Shown: piece by piece, positions 7,744 through 14,546 of the stretch
Numbering within the stretch: position 1 is the first letter of the stretch
How the letters are laid out: each line of letters starts with the position of its first letter
From: an uncultured Geobacteraceae bacterium
GTDB lineage: Bacteria > Desulfobacterota > Desulfuromonadia > Desulfuromonadales > Geopsychrobacteraceae
Direction: 5' to 3'
DNA: 21,636 nucleotides
Assembly: GCA_937958075.1 (NCBI GenBank)
Contig: CALFFB010000137.1
Span: forward strand, 1 to 21,636
Notes under the pieces: model-generated
The model's input: the letters and a program-made list of their open reading frames with translations, nothing else
Told to the model about the DNA's origin: nothing
The model's database searches: none
Translations under genes and position numbers: made by a program

Positions 7744-10017
7744 TCAGTCCGCGCCGCGCACCTGGATCGTCGCATTCGGCTTAGGATGGAACACCTTCTG
7801 GATCAGCCAGATACCCACTGTCAGCCCGATCCCGACGATGTCCGTCACCAGACCACCAGAGATCATAAAGAGGGCTGCCACAATCAGGCCAAACCGGAGG
7901 AACCAGGCCGAGCTCTGACCCAAAAACCAGCCCTGCACCCCTGCCGACAGGAGAAATACACCGAAGAGTGCGGTCAGGCCGGTGCGGGCGACATCGAGCC
8001 ATGAGCCGTCCATCAGCAGCGCCGAGTTGTAGAAGAACATGAAAGGGACGATGAAGGCAGCAATGCCGATCTTGAAGCTGGCGAGACTCGTCTCCATCGG
8101 GTTAGCGCCCGAGATGCCCGCCGCGGAGTAACTGGCCAGGGCCACAGGGGGGGTGATGGCCGAAAGCACCGCGAAATAGAAGACGAAAAAATGCGCGGTC
8201 AGCATCGGGATCCCCAGTTGCACAAGACCCGGCGCAACAACTGAAGCCGCGACCGCATAGGCTGCGGTGGTAGGCATACCCATGCCCAGCAGGATCGCGA
8301 TACACATGGCAAAAAACAGCGCCAGAAGCTGGCTCACTCCGGCCAGGTCAAGCAGCACCGCCGAAAACCGCGCGCCGACGCCGGTCAGTGAGATAACGCC
8401 GACGATGATACCGGCACAGGCACAGACGGCAATAATCTGGATCGACATAACTCCGGCCAGCTGGAAGGCCTTGAGGATCGACCGCAGGCCCATGCGGTTG
8501 GGTGACAGCCAGGACACGACCGCGGCTGCGACAGTCGCCAGGGTGCCGGCACGGATGACCGAATACCCCATAAAGAGGGCGACAATCAGAATAATGATCG
8601 GAATGAACAGATAGACCTGACGCACAAGCCGCATGAGCTTGGGGATTTCATCCTCGCGCATGCCGCGCATACCGAGCTTGGCCGCTTCGAAGTCGACCAT
8701 GAAGTAGACGGATACGAAATAAAGCACTGCGGGAATGATGGCGGCAATGGCGATCTCCTGATAGGGGATGCCCGTGATCTCGGCCATGATAAAGGCCCCT
8801 GCCCCCATAATCGGTGGCATGATCTGTCCACCCGTGGAAGCGGCCGCTTCAACCGCACCAGCTGTGGTCGGCCGATAACCCACTTTTTTCATCAGCGGAA
8901 TGGTCAGGGAGCCGGTCGCTACCACATTACCCGCCGAGGTGCCGTTGATCATACCCATGAGGCCCGAAGCGAAGATCGCCACCTTGGCCGGGCCGCCACG
9001 GGCGCGTCCAGCGGCGGCGAACGCGAAGTTCACAAAATAATCGCCCACCTTGGAGGCCTGCAGGAAAGCCGCGAAGATGATAAAGAGGATGATATAGGTC
9101 GAGGAGACCGCCGTTGTCGGCCCCAGGATGCCCACATCCGAATAGACATTGCCGAAAAAGCGCTGCCAGCTGTAGGGACTCTGCACGGCGAGGATGCCGG
9201 GCAGCAAATGGGCCACGAACGTATAGAGCAGGAAGATCCCGGTAATGATCACCAGTGCCAGACCGGCGACACGGCGGGTCAGCTCCATGATCAGGGCGGA
9301 TCCGGCGGTTGCGGCAAAGGCGACACCGATAGGGACAAAGGGGGTCCCGACGGAATTACGCGCGGCTGTGCCGTAGATGGCTACCAGGTAAACGGCAACG
9401 GCAATGCCACAGACGCCAAGCAGGATATCCGAGACCCGAAAACGATCCCGCGGGGCCCTTTCAAGCCAGCCCAGAACGATACCACCCAGGGTCGCTACCA
9501 GCAGAGGAACACCGAAATACCAGACTTCCTGGCTGTAAATAGGGGTTCCGGCAAAAGCTGGCCAGGTGATAAGTCCGCCCATTTCCGGCAAGGTGCCGGA
9601 GGCGATGGTACGGGCGAACCAAAAGCCGGTGCCAACTGCCAGCACCGCCGGCAAAAGCAGCACATAGGCGATCTTGTCCCAGTGGCCACGCTTAGGGGAA
9701 TCGTCCTTTTCCGAGAACATCACCGCGTTGTAAAACAGGAAACCCAGAGCCAGCGCACCGGCGATGTGAACGATGCGGAAATTCCAGGTCTCCATGGGGA
9801 ATGACGGCAGAAACGGGACTTCGATCCCGGTATAATACGAGATTGAAACACCGTTCAGTGCCGCCATGTGGAACATCGCGTAGAGCGCGGCAAAACCCGT
9901 GATGAGTTTCAACCGCCAACCGGTGAATAAGCGGCGGTTGCTTTCGACCGGCTCTTCGTCGATACCCTCTGCGATCACTGGCTCATCCGTCTGTGTTGAA
10001 TCCTGAACCATTACCAT
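7744..10017 (-). CDS. TRAP transporter fused permease (4TM/12TM, DctQ-DctM type)
   Basis: A 757-residue integral membrane protein fusing the small (DctQ-like) and large (DctM-like) TRAP subunits, as is usual for TAXI-type TRAP systems. These are secondary transporters driven by an ion gradient that import organic acids delivered by a periplasmic binding protein. After a polar N-terminus (about residues 1-33), successive hydrophobic spans cover the rest. The DctM hallmarks include GMINGTSAGNV (355-365), STGGQIMPPIMGAGAF (394-409) and, in the second half, GMGMPTTAAYAVA and SAITPPVALASYSAAGISG. The start is ambiguous: AGGAG (10022-10026) lies only 4 nt before the first ATG (10015-10017) and 10 nt before the third-codon ATG (10009-10011). 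It is second in the operon, 140 bp after the binding-protein gene, across a hairpin. The substrate is unknown. Confidence 0.94.
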   Translation of the reverse strand: MVMVQDSTQTDEPVIAEGIDEEPVESNRRLFTGWRLKLITGFAALYAMFHMAALNGVSISYYTGIEVPFLPSFPMETWNFRIVHIAGALALGFLFYNAVMFSEKDDSPKRGHWDKIAYVLLLPAVLAVGTGFWFARTIASGTLPEMGGLITWPAFAGTPIYSQEVWYFGVPLLVATLGGIVLGWLERAPRDRFRVSDILLGVCGIAVAVYLVAIYGTAARNSVGTPFVPIGVAFAATAGSALIMELTRRVAGLALVIITGIFLLYTFVAHLLPGILAVQSPYSWQRFFGNVYSDVGILGPTTAVSSTYIILFIIFAAFLQASKVGDYFVNFAFAAAGRARGGPAKVAIFASGLMGMINGTSAGNVVATGSLTIPLMKKVGYRPTTAGAVEAAASTGGQIMPPIMGAGAFIMAEITGIPYQEIAIAAIIPAVLYFVSVYFMVDFEAAKLGMRGMREDEIPKLMRLVRQVYLFIPIIILIVALFMGYSVIRAGTLATVAAAVVSWLSPNRMGLRSILKAFQLAGVMSIQIIAVCACAGIIVGVISLTGVGARFSAVLLDLAGVSQLLALFFAMCIAILLGMGMPTTAAYAVAASVVAPGLVQLGIPMLTAHFFVFYFAVLSAITPPVALASYSAAGISGANPMETSLASFKIGIAAFIVPFMFFYNSALLMDGSWLDVARTGLTALFGVFLLSAGVQGWFLGQSSAWFLRFGLIVAALFMISGGLVTDIVGIGLTVGIWLIQKVFHPKPNATIQVRGAD

Positions 10018-10114
10018 TCTTCTCCTGGCAAAGCCGCCCGTCGGCGCTTCGTATCTAGAGTGTTAGCCGTACCTCCCCCATCACCGTTTCGACGGAGTGC
10101 GGGATGCAAAAGGA

Positions 10115-10146
10115 GGGGGCGGCACCCAGACCATCGCGCCGCCCCC
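10115..10146 (-). terminator. Terminator-like hairpin between the TRAP binding-protein and permease genes
   Basis: Read on the minus strand, GGGGGCGGC (10146-10138) pairs with GCCGCCCCC (10123-10115): nine GC-only base pairs around a 14-nt loop, followed shortly by TCCTTTTGC. It starts 11 nt after the binding-protein stop codon. The short, interrupted T-tract suggests partial termination or an mRNA-stabilising 3' structure. Either would give more binding protein than permease. Confidence 0.65.
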
Positions 10147-10157
10147 TTGAGTTTCAA

Positions 10158-11174
10158 CTACTTGCCGTAGATCATGCTGTCGGGAATGTCTGCACCAGCA
10201 TTTTCTTTGAACCACTCGGCGGCACCGGGATGCCACTTGAGAACCCTGTTCTTGTCCCAGTTCTCCGGCAGTGTGGAACGTGCGGCGCGGTGAATGTTCA
10301 CCATCCGGGCGTTGTCGGACATCACCACATCAACGGCCGCCTTGACGAAGCTGGTCGGCAGGTCGCAGTTGGCGATGGCGAAGTTCCACATGGCTACGGA
10401 ACGCGCCGGAGCTTTCAGCGTGGTATAGGTATTTGCCGGAATTTCGAAAGCGGACACCGGGAATTTCTCCATAATGGTGGCCTGCTCTTCTTCGGTGAAC
10501 TCGATGATATTCACGTTGGTCTGCACCTCAAGCTGGGAAACAGCCGGAACCGGGATACCAGCGGCAAAGGCGATGACGTCAAGCAGACCATCCTGCAGCT
10601 GGCCGCCAAGGTCGGACCAGCCGCCGTTGCGACGATCGAACTTCACGCCAAGGGCTTCCATCATGCGCGGAAAGTAGGTGTCTGACGTCGACCCGGCGGG
10701 GCCAAAACCGATACGGGCACCATCAGGGATGTCTGAAATAGATTTGATTCCTGACGACGACAGCGCGGTCACCGAGAATGGAGTCTGGTACATGGGGAAC
10801 ATGGCGCAGGACTTATCCATTTTCAGGCCGGGGGCGATGGGGTTGGTGCCTTCCAGCGACTCTGCCGCCGGACCCATGGTGGTCATGCCGAACTGCACGT
10901 TACCGTTATGCACCAGAGCCATGTTCTGCATCGGACCGCCAGTAACTTCGCCACCACCAGAGATGCCCAGTTCTTTGGCGACAAGGTTCGCCCAGCCCGA
11001 GCCATAGGCGAAGAAGGTCCCGCCCTGCGACGCCGTACCCACGGTAAAGCTCGAAGGCCAGCCGGTGCGATCCTCGGCATTGGCCGGTGTGGCGACAGCG
11101 CTGGCCGCAACCACCAGAGACATAACAAACATTGTTACGGACAAACTTGCAAAAAACTTTTTGAAACCTGACAT
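10158..11174 (-). CDS. TAXI family TRAP transporter solute-binding protein
   Basis: The periplasmic ligand-binding subunit of a TRAP-TAXI importer, 338 residues. A classical signal peptide is visible: basic MSGFKKFF, a hydrophobic core, and likely Sec/signal peptidase I cleavage after Ala33 (ATPANA|ED). The mature part has the TAXI pattern, beginning FTVGTASQGGTFFAYGSGWANLV, with AALVHNGNVQFG-like and GARIGFGPAGSTSDTYF segments typical of the two-lobed fold. The ATG (11172-11174) follows a strong AAGGAGG (11181-11187) at 6 nt. It is the first gene of the operon, downstream of a -24/-12 promoter, with the fused permease gene after it. TAXI ligands known elsewhere include glutamate, 2-oxoglutarate and other organic acids; the ligand here cannot be read from the sequence. 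Confidence 0.93.
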   Translation of the reverse strand: MSGFKKFFASLSVTMFVMSLVVAASAVATPANAEDRTGWPSSFTVGTASQGGTFFAYGSGWANLVAKELGISGGGEVTGGPMQNMALVHNGNVQFGMTTMGPAAESLEGTNPIAPGLKMDKSCAMFPMYQTPFSVTALSSSGIKSISDIPDGARIGFGPAGSTSDTYFPRMMEALGVKFDRRNGGWSDLGGQLQDGLLDVIAFAAGIPVPAVSQLEVQTNVNIIEFTEEEQATIMEKFPVSAFEIPANTYTTLKAPARSVAMWNFAIANCDLPTSFVKAAVDVVMSDNARMVNIHRAARSTLPENWDKNRVLKWHPGAAEWFKENAGADIPDSMIYGK

Positions 11175-11214
11175 ACACTTCCTCCTTGGAATAATTTTGA
11201 ACGCACTTTGAAAA

Positions 11215-11241
11215 CGGCGTTCTCGGCGTTTTCGGCGTTCA
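11215..11241. repeat. Three tandem 9-bp repeats at the predicted TRAP operon start site
   Basis: CGGCGTTCT, CGGCGTTTT and CGGCGTTCA follow each other without gaps (11215-11223, 11224-11232, 11233-11241), sharing the core CGGCGTT. On the transcribed minus strand they cover roughly the transcription start and first 25 nt predicted from the sigma-54 promoter. They could bind a regulator at about one helical turn spacing or be a simple slippage product. Confidence 0.6.
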
Positions 11242-11248
11242 GTCGTTA

Positions 11249-11264
11249 AGCAATCCCGGTGCCA
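11249..11264 (-). promoter_or_regulatory. Sigma-54 (RpoN) -24/-12 promoter of the TRAP-TAXI operon
   Basis: On the minus strand the sequence TGGCAC-CGGGA-TTGCT matches the -24/-12 consensus TGGCAC-N5-TTGCW exactly, with 10 nt between the invariant GG and GC. The predicted start near 11238 gives a leader of about 64 nt before the binding-protein ATG. Rhizobial dct transporters are established cases of sigma-54 control, which makes the match plausible. A sigma-54 promoter needs an enhancer-binding activator; none is encoded in this window. Confidence 0.72.
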
Positions 11265-11275
11265 GCCCGATTGGC

Positions 11276-11360
11276 ATCGCGATTCTTTCCCCGCGATATT
11301 AGAAGATGCCTTGCTTCAATGCAATTGCTAATATCCTGGTTTATAGCCTGCAAATACCAG
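11276..11360. promoter_or_regulatory. Array of inverted repeats upstream of the sigma-54 promoter (candidate activator sites)
   Basis: Three perfect dyads lie in series upstream of the -24 element: ATCGCG-N10-CGCGAT (11276-11297), GATATTAG-N25-CTAATATC (11295-11335, enclosing the palindrome GCAATTGC at 11321-11328), and CTGGT-N15-ACCAG (11336-11360). Relative to the predicted start they span about -38 to -122, where enhancer-binding proteins and IHF usually bind. Which protein binds, and to which dyad, cannot be told from the sequence. Confidence 0.45.
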
Positions 11361-11523
11361 CCTTGTGGCCAATTTTCACCATCTTTGGCTAAAAAAAGCC
11401 ATACGGCTTGCGTGTTTCTGTTTTTTGTTTAAAACATGATTCTAACTTTATGTACCGACGATGCCATCGCGAACGGCATCACCGCTCCCGCCCAATGCTG
11501 CGTAGACCTGACTCTTCGCCATA

Positions 11524-11555
11524 ACCGAAAAATCGAACTGCTTCGGTATTTTTTT
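11524..11555 (+). terminator. Terminator-like hairpin 1 in the csp upstream region
   Basis: ACCGAA (11524-11529) pairs with TTCGGT (11542-11547) around a 12-nt loop, followed by A and seven T residues (11549-11555). The 6-bp stem is modest, but the T-tract is good. It could end a short upstream RNA or act in the csp leader. Confidence 0.45.
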
Positions 11556-11660
11556 CTTGCTTTTCAAAACTTTTGCGTGGTAGCGTCGGCATCAACTAAA
11601 CAGAAGTTTGTGCAGGCTTTTTTGATCGACAAGTATTGACAGGGTGTCAGACTTAACAGG

Positions 11661-11695
11661 AGCACGCAGACCGATTCTGGCTGGGTGCTTTTTTT
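11661..11695 (+). terminator. Terminator-like hairpin 2 in the csp leader
   Basis: AGCAC-G-CAG-A-CC pairs with GG-CTG-G-GTGCT (11661-11672 with 11679-11689), a stem of 10 bp with one G/G mismatch and a bulged A, followed by seven T residues (11689-11695). It lies 61 nt upstream of the csp start codon, so it may attenuate csp transcription. Alternatively it ends an independent small RNA. Confidence 0.6.
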
Positions 11696-11756
11696 AGTTC
11701 AGAAAATGACCGAAGCAAACGCAAAAAGTTCCGCACCAAGGAACATGGAGAGTAGA

Positions 11757-11957
11757 ATGGCAGAAGGCACAGTAAAATGGTTTAACGATTCAAAAGGTTT
11801 CGGTTTCATCGAGCAGGACAACGGACCGGACGTGTTCGTTCACTTCTCACAGATTCAGGCCGACGGCTTCAAATCCCTGGCTGAAGGGGATCGTGTCAGC
11901 TTTGATGTGACCCAGGGTCAAAAAGGTCCGCAATCGGCCAACGTAAAACGCATCTGA
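11757..11957 (+). CDS. Cold-shock protein (CspA family)
   Basis: A 66-residue single cold-shock domain with RNP1 (KGFGFI) and RNP2 (VFVHF) and the usual opening MAEGTVKWFND. CspA-family proteins bind single-stranded RNA and DNA, melt RNA secondary structure and, in E. coli, can act as transcription antiterminators. The start at 11757 is chosen because the domain begins immediately and GGAG (11747-11750) lies 6 nt upstream; the frame is open 24 codons further upstream, but that part overlaps a terminator-like hairpin and has no family similarity. The length is standard. It is monocistronic, closed by a strong terminator. Whether it is cold-induced or constitutive cannot be read from the protein. 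Confidence 0.96.
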   Translation: MAEGTVKWFNDSKGFGFIEQDNGPDVFVHFSQIQADGFKSLAEGDRVSFDVTQGQKGPQSANVKRI

Positions 11958-11975
11958 TTCGCCCTTGCATCCCTC

Positions 11976-12005
11976 AAAAGGCCCCGTTTACGGGGCCTTT
12001 TTTTT
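11976..12005 (+). terminator. Strong intrinsic terminator of csp
   Basis: AAAAGGCCCCG (11976-11986) pairs perfectly with CGGGGCCTTTT (11991-12001) around a TTTA loop, continuing into a run of eight T residues ending at 12005. It lies 18 bases after the csp stop codon. Confidence 0.95.
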
Positions 12006-12034
12006 GGCCAACTGATGTCTTTTTGCGGTAGAAT
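12004..12034 (+). promoter_or_regulatory. Weak candidate promoter for the RelA/SpoT-domain gene
   Basis: TTGGCC (12004-12009, 4/6 match) and TAGAAT (12029-12034, 5/6 match) are separated by 19 bp, slightly longer than ideal. It lies directly after the csp terminator and 50 bases before the TTG start of the next gene. Confidence 0.3.
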
Positions 12035-12084
12035 CCACCTGCTCTTGCAACCCTTTTTCACCTGCCCTGTGCCGGGAGCCCGAC

Positions 12085-13140
12085 TTGGCCTCACTCGATT
12101 TTGAACAGGAAAAAAAGCGCTTCCGCGATTTTTACGCGTCCCACTATCCCGAGCTGGAGGCGGCGAAAGACCGCTATATCCGCCAGATCAACAGAATTCT
12201 GACCCAGACCAGCCTGGTGGAAGTCACCAAGATCGAGGGGCGTATCAAAGATCAGGAAGAATGTATCAAAAAGTTCCACCGCAAGTATCAGGACAATCTG
12301 GAGCTGCGGGAACAAGCCTACGAGATCAAGGACTATCTCACCGACCTCATCGGCATCCGCATTGTCTGCCTCTATGAGGACCAGGTCGCTCTGGCCTCGG
12401 AGGCAGTACAACACCATTTTCGCATCATCGATGTCACCGATAAAATCACCGCCATCGAAAGCACGGAGGACCTGTTCGGCTACAAGGGACTGCACATGGA
12501 TCTCGCTCCGATAGCCGATAACGCCGAGTCAGCAGCGACGGATTACCCCTTTGAAGTCCAGATCCGCTCCCTGATCCAGGATACCTGGAGTGTTCTCGAT
12601 CATAAAATCAAGTATAAAAAATCGATTCCCAAGAATCTCAAGCGCCGGATCAATGTTCTCTCGGCCCTGTTTGAGCTGGCCGACCGGGAATTCAAGGAAA
12701 TACGCAACGCCACCAGTGCCCTGATCCAGCAGGCAACCGCCCCCATCAGTGATGCGGCCGTCCTCACGGAGGCTGACGATCTGCAGCCCGACAGCGGCGG
12801 CAGAACCATCAATGCCTTTCATTTTCTGCGTATCGCCGGCCACTTTTTTCGTGATTTCGAATTCCAGGATTACAAGGTCGATAACTTTGTTCAGGACATC
12901 CTCGCCCTCGACCATCGCTTCAAACGTTCTGACCTGCATCAGGCCCTGGTCGAGAATCTGAAAACCGTCAAGGAATATCGCAGCCTGTTTCTGGCCACCA
13001 ATCCGGACAGCACCTTCAGCCCTTACACCATCATTCGCCACTGCCTGTTTCTGCACGATCCGCAGACTTTCAGCAGAATCCTTTCCAAAGGCCCGAAAGA
13101 ACGCTTCTCCCGCTGGCTCAAATCCAGCGACAAGTCCTGA
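12085..13140 (+). CDS. RelA/SpoT-domain protein, probable small alarmone ((p)ppGpp) synthetase
   Basis: A 351-residue protein with a RelA/SpoT nucleotidyltransferase domain at about residues 45-205. Family motifs are present: EGRIKDQEECIKKF (51-64), DLIGIRIVCLYED (87-99), GYKGLHMDL (132-140) and EVQIRSLIQDTWSVLDHKIKYK (split around 157-178), with the glutamate of the EVQIR block expected to be catalytic. It would transfer pyrophosphate from ATP to GDP or GTP. There is no HD hydrolase domain and no TGS/ACT region, so it differs from long RelA/SpoT enzymes. About 145 extra C-terminal residues (205-351) show no family I recognise and make it longer than classic RelQ/RelP enzymes (about 210-260). 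The start is a TTG at 12085-12087 with GGGAG (12074-12078) 6 nt upstream. Synthetase activity is inferred from motifs. Confidence 0.85.
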   Translation: MASLDFEQEKKRFRDFYASHYPELEAAKDRYIRQINRILTQTSLVEVTKIEGRIKDQEECIKKFHRKYQDNLELREQAYEIKDYLTDLIGIRIVCLYEDQVALASEAVQHHFRIIDVTDKITAIESTEDLFGYKGLHMDLAPIADNAESAATDYPFEVQIRSLIQDTWSVLDHKIKYKKSIPKNLKRRINVLSALFELADREFKEIRNATSALIQQATAPISDAAVLTEADDLQPDSGGRTINAFHFLRIAGHFFRDFEFQDYKVDNFVQDILALDHRFKRSDLHQALVENLKTVKEYRSLFLATNPDSTFSPYTIIRHCLFLHDPQTFSRILSKGPKERFSRWLKSSDKS

Positions 13141-13154
13141 TCCTCACGCCATAA

Positions 13155-13194
13155 AAAAAGGCCGCCACGCCTGATTGACGTTAGCAGCCTTTTT
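13155..13194. terminator. Bidirectional terminator between the RelA/SpoT-domain gene and tRNA-fMet
   Basis: AAAAAGGC-C-GC (13155-13165) pairs with GC-A-GCCTTTTT (13184-13194), with one C/A mismatch and an 18-nt loop. A-rich and T-rich flanks give a T-tract in either direction. It is 14 bases after the + strand gene stop and 8 bases beyond the 3' end of the minus-strand tRNA. Confidence 0.65.
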
Positions 13195-13202
13195 AATTTT
13201 AT

Positions 13203-13279
<77 letters not shown>

Positions 13280-13292
13280 GCAACGAGGGGCG

Positions 13293-13321
13293 ACTCTACC
13301 GGAAGGATCCGGCAAGGTCAA
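13293..13321 (-). promoter_or_regulatory. Sigma-70 promoter of the initiator tRNA gene
   Basis: On the minus strand TTGACC (13321-13316), a 17-bp spacer and TAGAGT (13298-13293) lie 14 bp upstream of the mature tRNA 5' end. The C-rich stretch after the -10 resembles no strict GC discriminator but does not argue against the call. Confidence 0.65.
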
Positions 13322-13423
13322 CCTTTTCCTGAAATAAAAATTGTGTACCCTGTCCGGCAGATGATGTAATAACAGCTCATGTCCTCCAGAACCACCAGCC
13401 TTTCGGAGTCTTGCAATTTCATC

Positions 13424-14482
13424 ATGCTGGAAACAACTATTGACCTGGAAACAGCCCTGCACAAACGCCGAAGCGGTACCTTGTTTGTCGATGTCCGCAC
13501 CCCGGCGGAGTTCGCCGAGGCAAGCATCCCCGGCGCCGTCAATATCCCCATATTCAGCAATGACGAGCGGATAGAGGTCGGCACCCTCTACAAACAGCAG
13601 GGAAAAATACGCGCCCGGCGGCGCGCTGTCGAAATCGTCGCCCCCAGGATTCCCGCCATTATCGCGCAGACCGACAAAGCCCTGGGCAAAGACACCTCCC
13701 CGGCGGTCATTTTCTGCTGGCGCGGCGGCCTGCGCTCCCAGGCGATCACCAGTTTCCTGAACCTCGCGGGGATTCCGGCACGGCAACTGGAACAGGGGCA
13801 CAAGGGATTCCGGCGCAGGGTCTGTAGCGATTTCGAGGCAGGAAACTGGCCACCGGTTTTTGTCCTGCGGGGGCTGACCGGTATCGGCAAAACCCGCATC
13901 CTGGAAAAGCTGCAGCAGCAGGGCTATCCGGTGATTGATCTGGAAGGACTGGCCAATCACCGCGGCAGCGCTTTCGGCAGCCTCGGCCTCGACCGTCAGC
14001 CGTCACAGAAACAGTTCGAAGCACGCCTGTGGGATTGCCTCGACCAACTGAAAGACAGTCCCTACCTGCTCGTCGAAGGGGAAAGCCGGCATATCGGCCG
14101 CCTGACCATCCCCGTCAATTTTCACCGCGCCATGCAGCAGCAGACCAGCCTCTGGCTGACCACCCCCCTGGAGCATCGCATCCGTATCATCCTCGCCGAC
14201 TATCCCGACCTGGCCGGGCATGCAGCCGACATTGAACGGGCCCTGCTGGCCATCAAAGAGCGCCTCGGCGGGAAAACCGTCGCCCGCTACCTGCAACTGC
14301 TCAAAGCGCAGGATTGGGAGACCCTGATCGCCGAACTGATGACAACCTATTATGATCCCCTGTATCTGCACACCTGCCCGGAACAACGGATGGAAATCTG
14401 TTACCATACACTGGACCAGGCAACAGAGCAGGTTGCGGCGGCGGTCGACCAACTGGCTGCCGGGCACAAGAGCTGTTTATAA
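13424..14482 (+). CDS. selU: tRNA 2-selenouridine synthase (MnmH / SelU / YbbB)
   Basis: Converts the wobble 2-thiouridine of tRNA-Lys, tRNA-Glu and tRNA-Gln to 2-selenouridine using selenophosphate, through a geranylated intermediate. The 352-residue product has an N-terminal rhodanese domain with its catalytic cysteine in FCWRGGLRS (Cys98), followed by a P-loop domain with GLTGIGKT (Walker A) and the family block DLEGLANHRGSAFG. E. coli MnmH is 364 residues with Cys97, and the FVDVR strand falls at the same distance from the start, which favours the ATG at 13424. The frame also has an ATG at 13379 (15 residues longer). Neither has an ideal ribosome-binding site: CGGAG lies 15 nt before 13424. 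A selenium-using host (selD elsewhere) is implied. It leads a + strand series with pepA 64 bp behind. Confidence 0.93.
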   Translation: MLETTIDLETALHKRRSGTLFVDVRTPAEFAEASIPGAVNIPIFSNDERIEVGTLYKQQGKIRARRRAVEIVAPRIPAIIAQTDKALGKDTSPAVIFCWRGGLRSQAITSFLNLAGIPARQLEQGHKGFRRRVCSDFEAGNWPPVFVLRGLTGIGKTRILEKLQQQGYPVIDLEGLANHRGSAFGSLGLDRQPSQKQFEARLWDCLDQLKDSPYLLVEGESRHIGRLTIPVNFHRAMQQQTSLWLTTPLEHRIRIILADYPDLAGHAADIERALLAIKERLGGKTVARYLQLLKAQDWETLIAELMTTYYDPLYLHTCPEQRMEICYHTLDQATEQVAAAVDQLAAGHKSCL

Positions 14483-14546
14483 CACATTGCCGTTATTGTC
14501 CTGACGCCCCTTTCGCGTCGTGCCTCACGAAAAAAGGTATTGTCCA

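Larger units (their letters stand above)
11386..11756. other. Gene-free spacer and leader upstream of csp
   Basis: This is the csp-proximal part of the 582-bp gap between the divergent TRAP operon and csp. It contains TGGCT-A6-AGCCA (11386-11401), a run of T-rich sequence, GATGCC-N9-GGCATC (11460-11480), a terminator-like hairpin (11524-11555), the dyad TGACA-GGG-TGTCA (11637-11649) and a second terminator-like hairpin (11661-11695). A 67-codon open frame at 11436-11639 has no ribosome-binding site or recognisable content and is probably not a gene. No convincing csp promoter was found; the transcript probably begins upstream of at least the second hairpin. Confidence 0.5.

Noticed and set aside
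11436..11639. 67-codon open frame in the spacer upstream of csp
   Set aside because: It has no ribosome-binding site, runs through a terminator-like hairpin, and the protein has no recognisable feature.
11636..11641. TTGACA upstream of csp as a -35 box
   Set aside because: No -10-like hexamer lies at 15-19 bp; the hexamer is part of the TGACA-GGG-TGTCA dyad.
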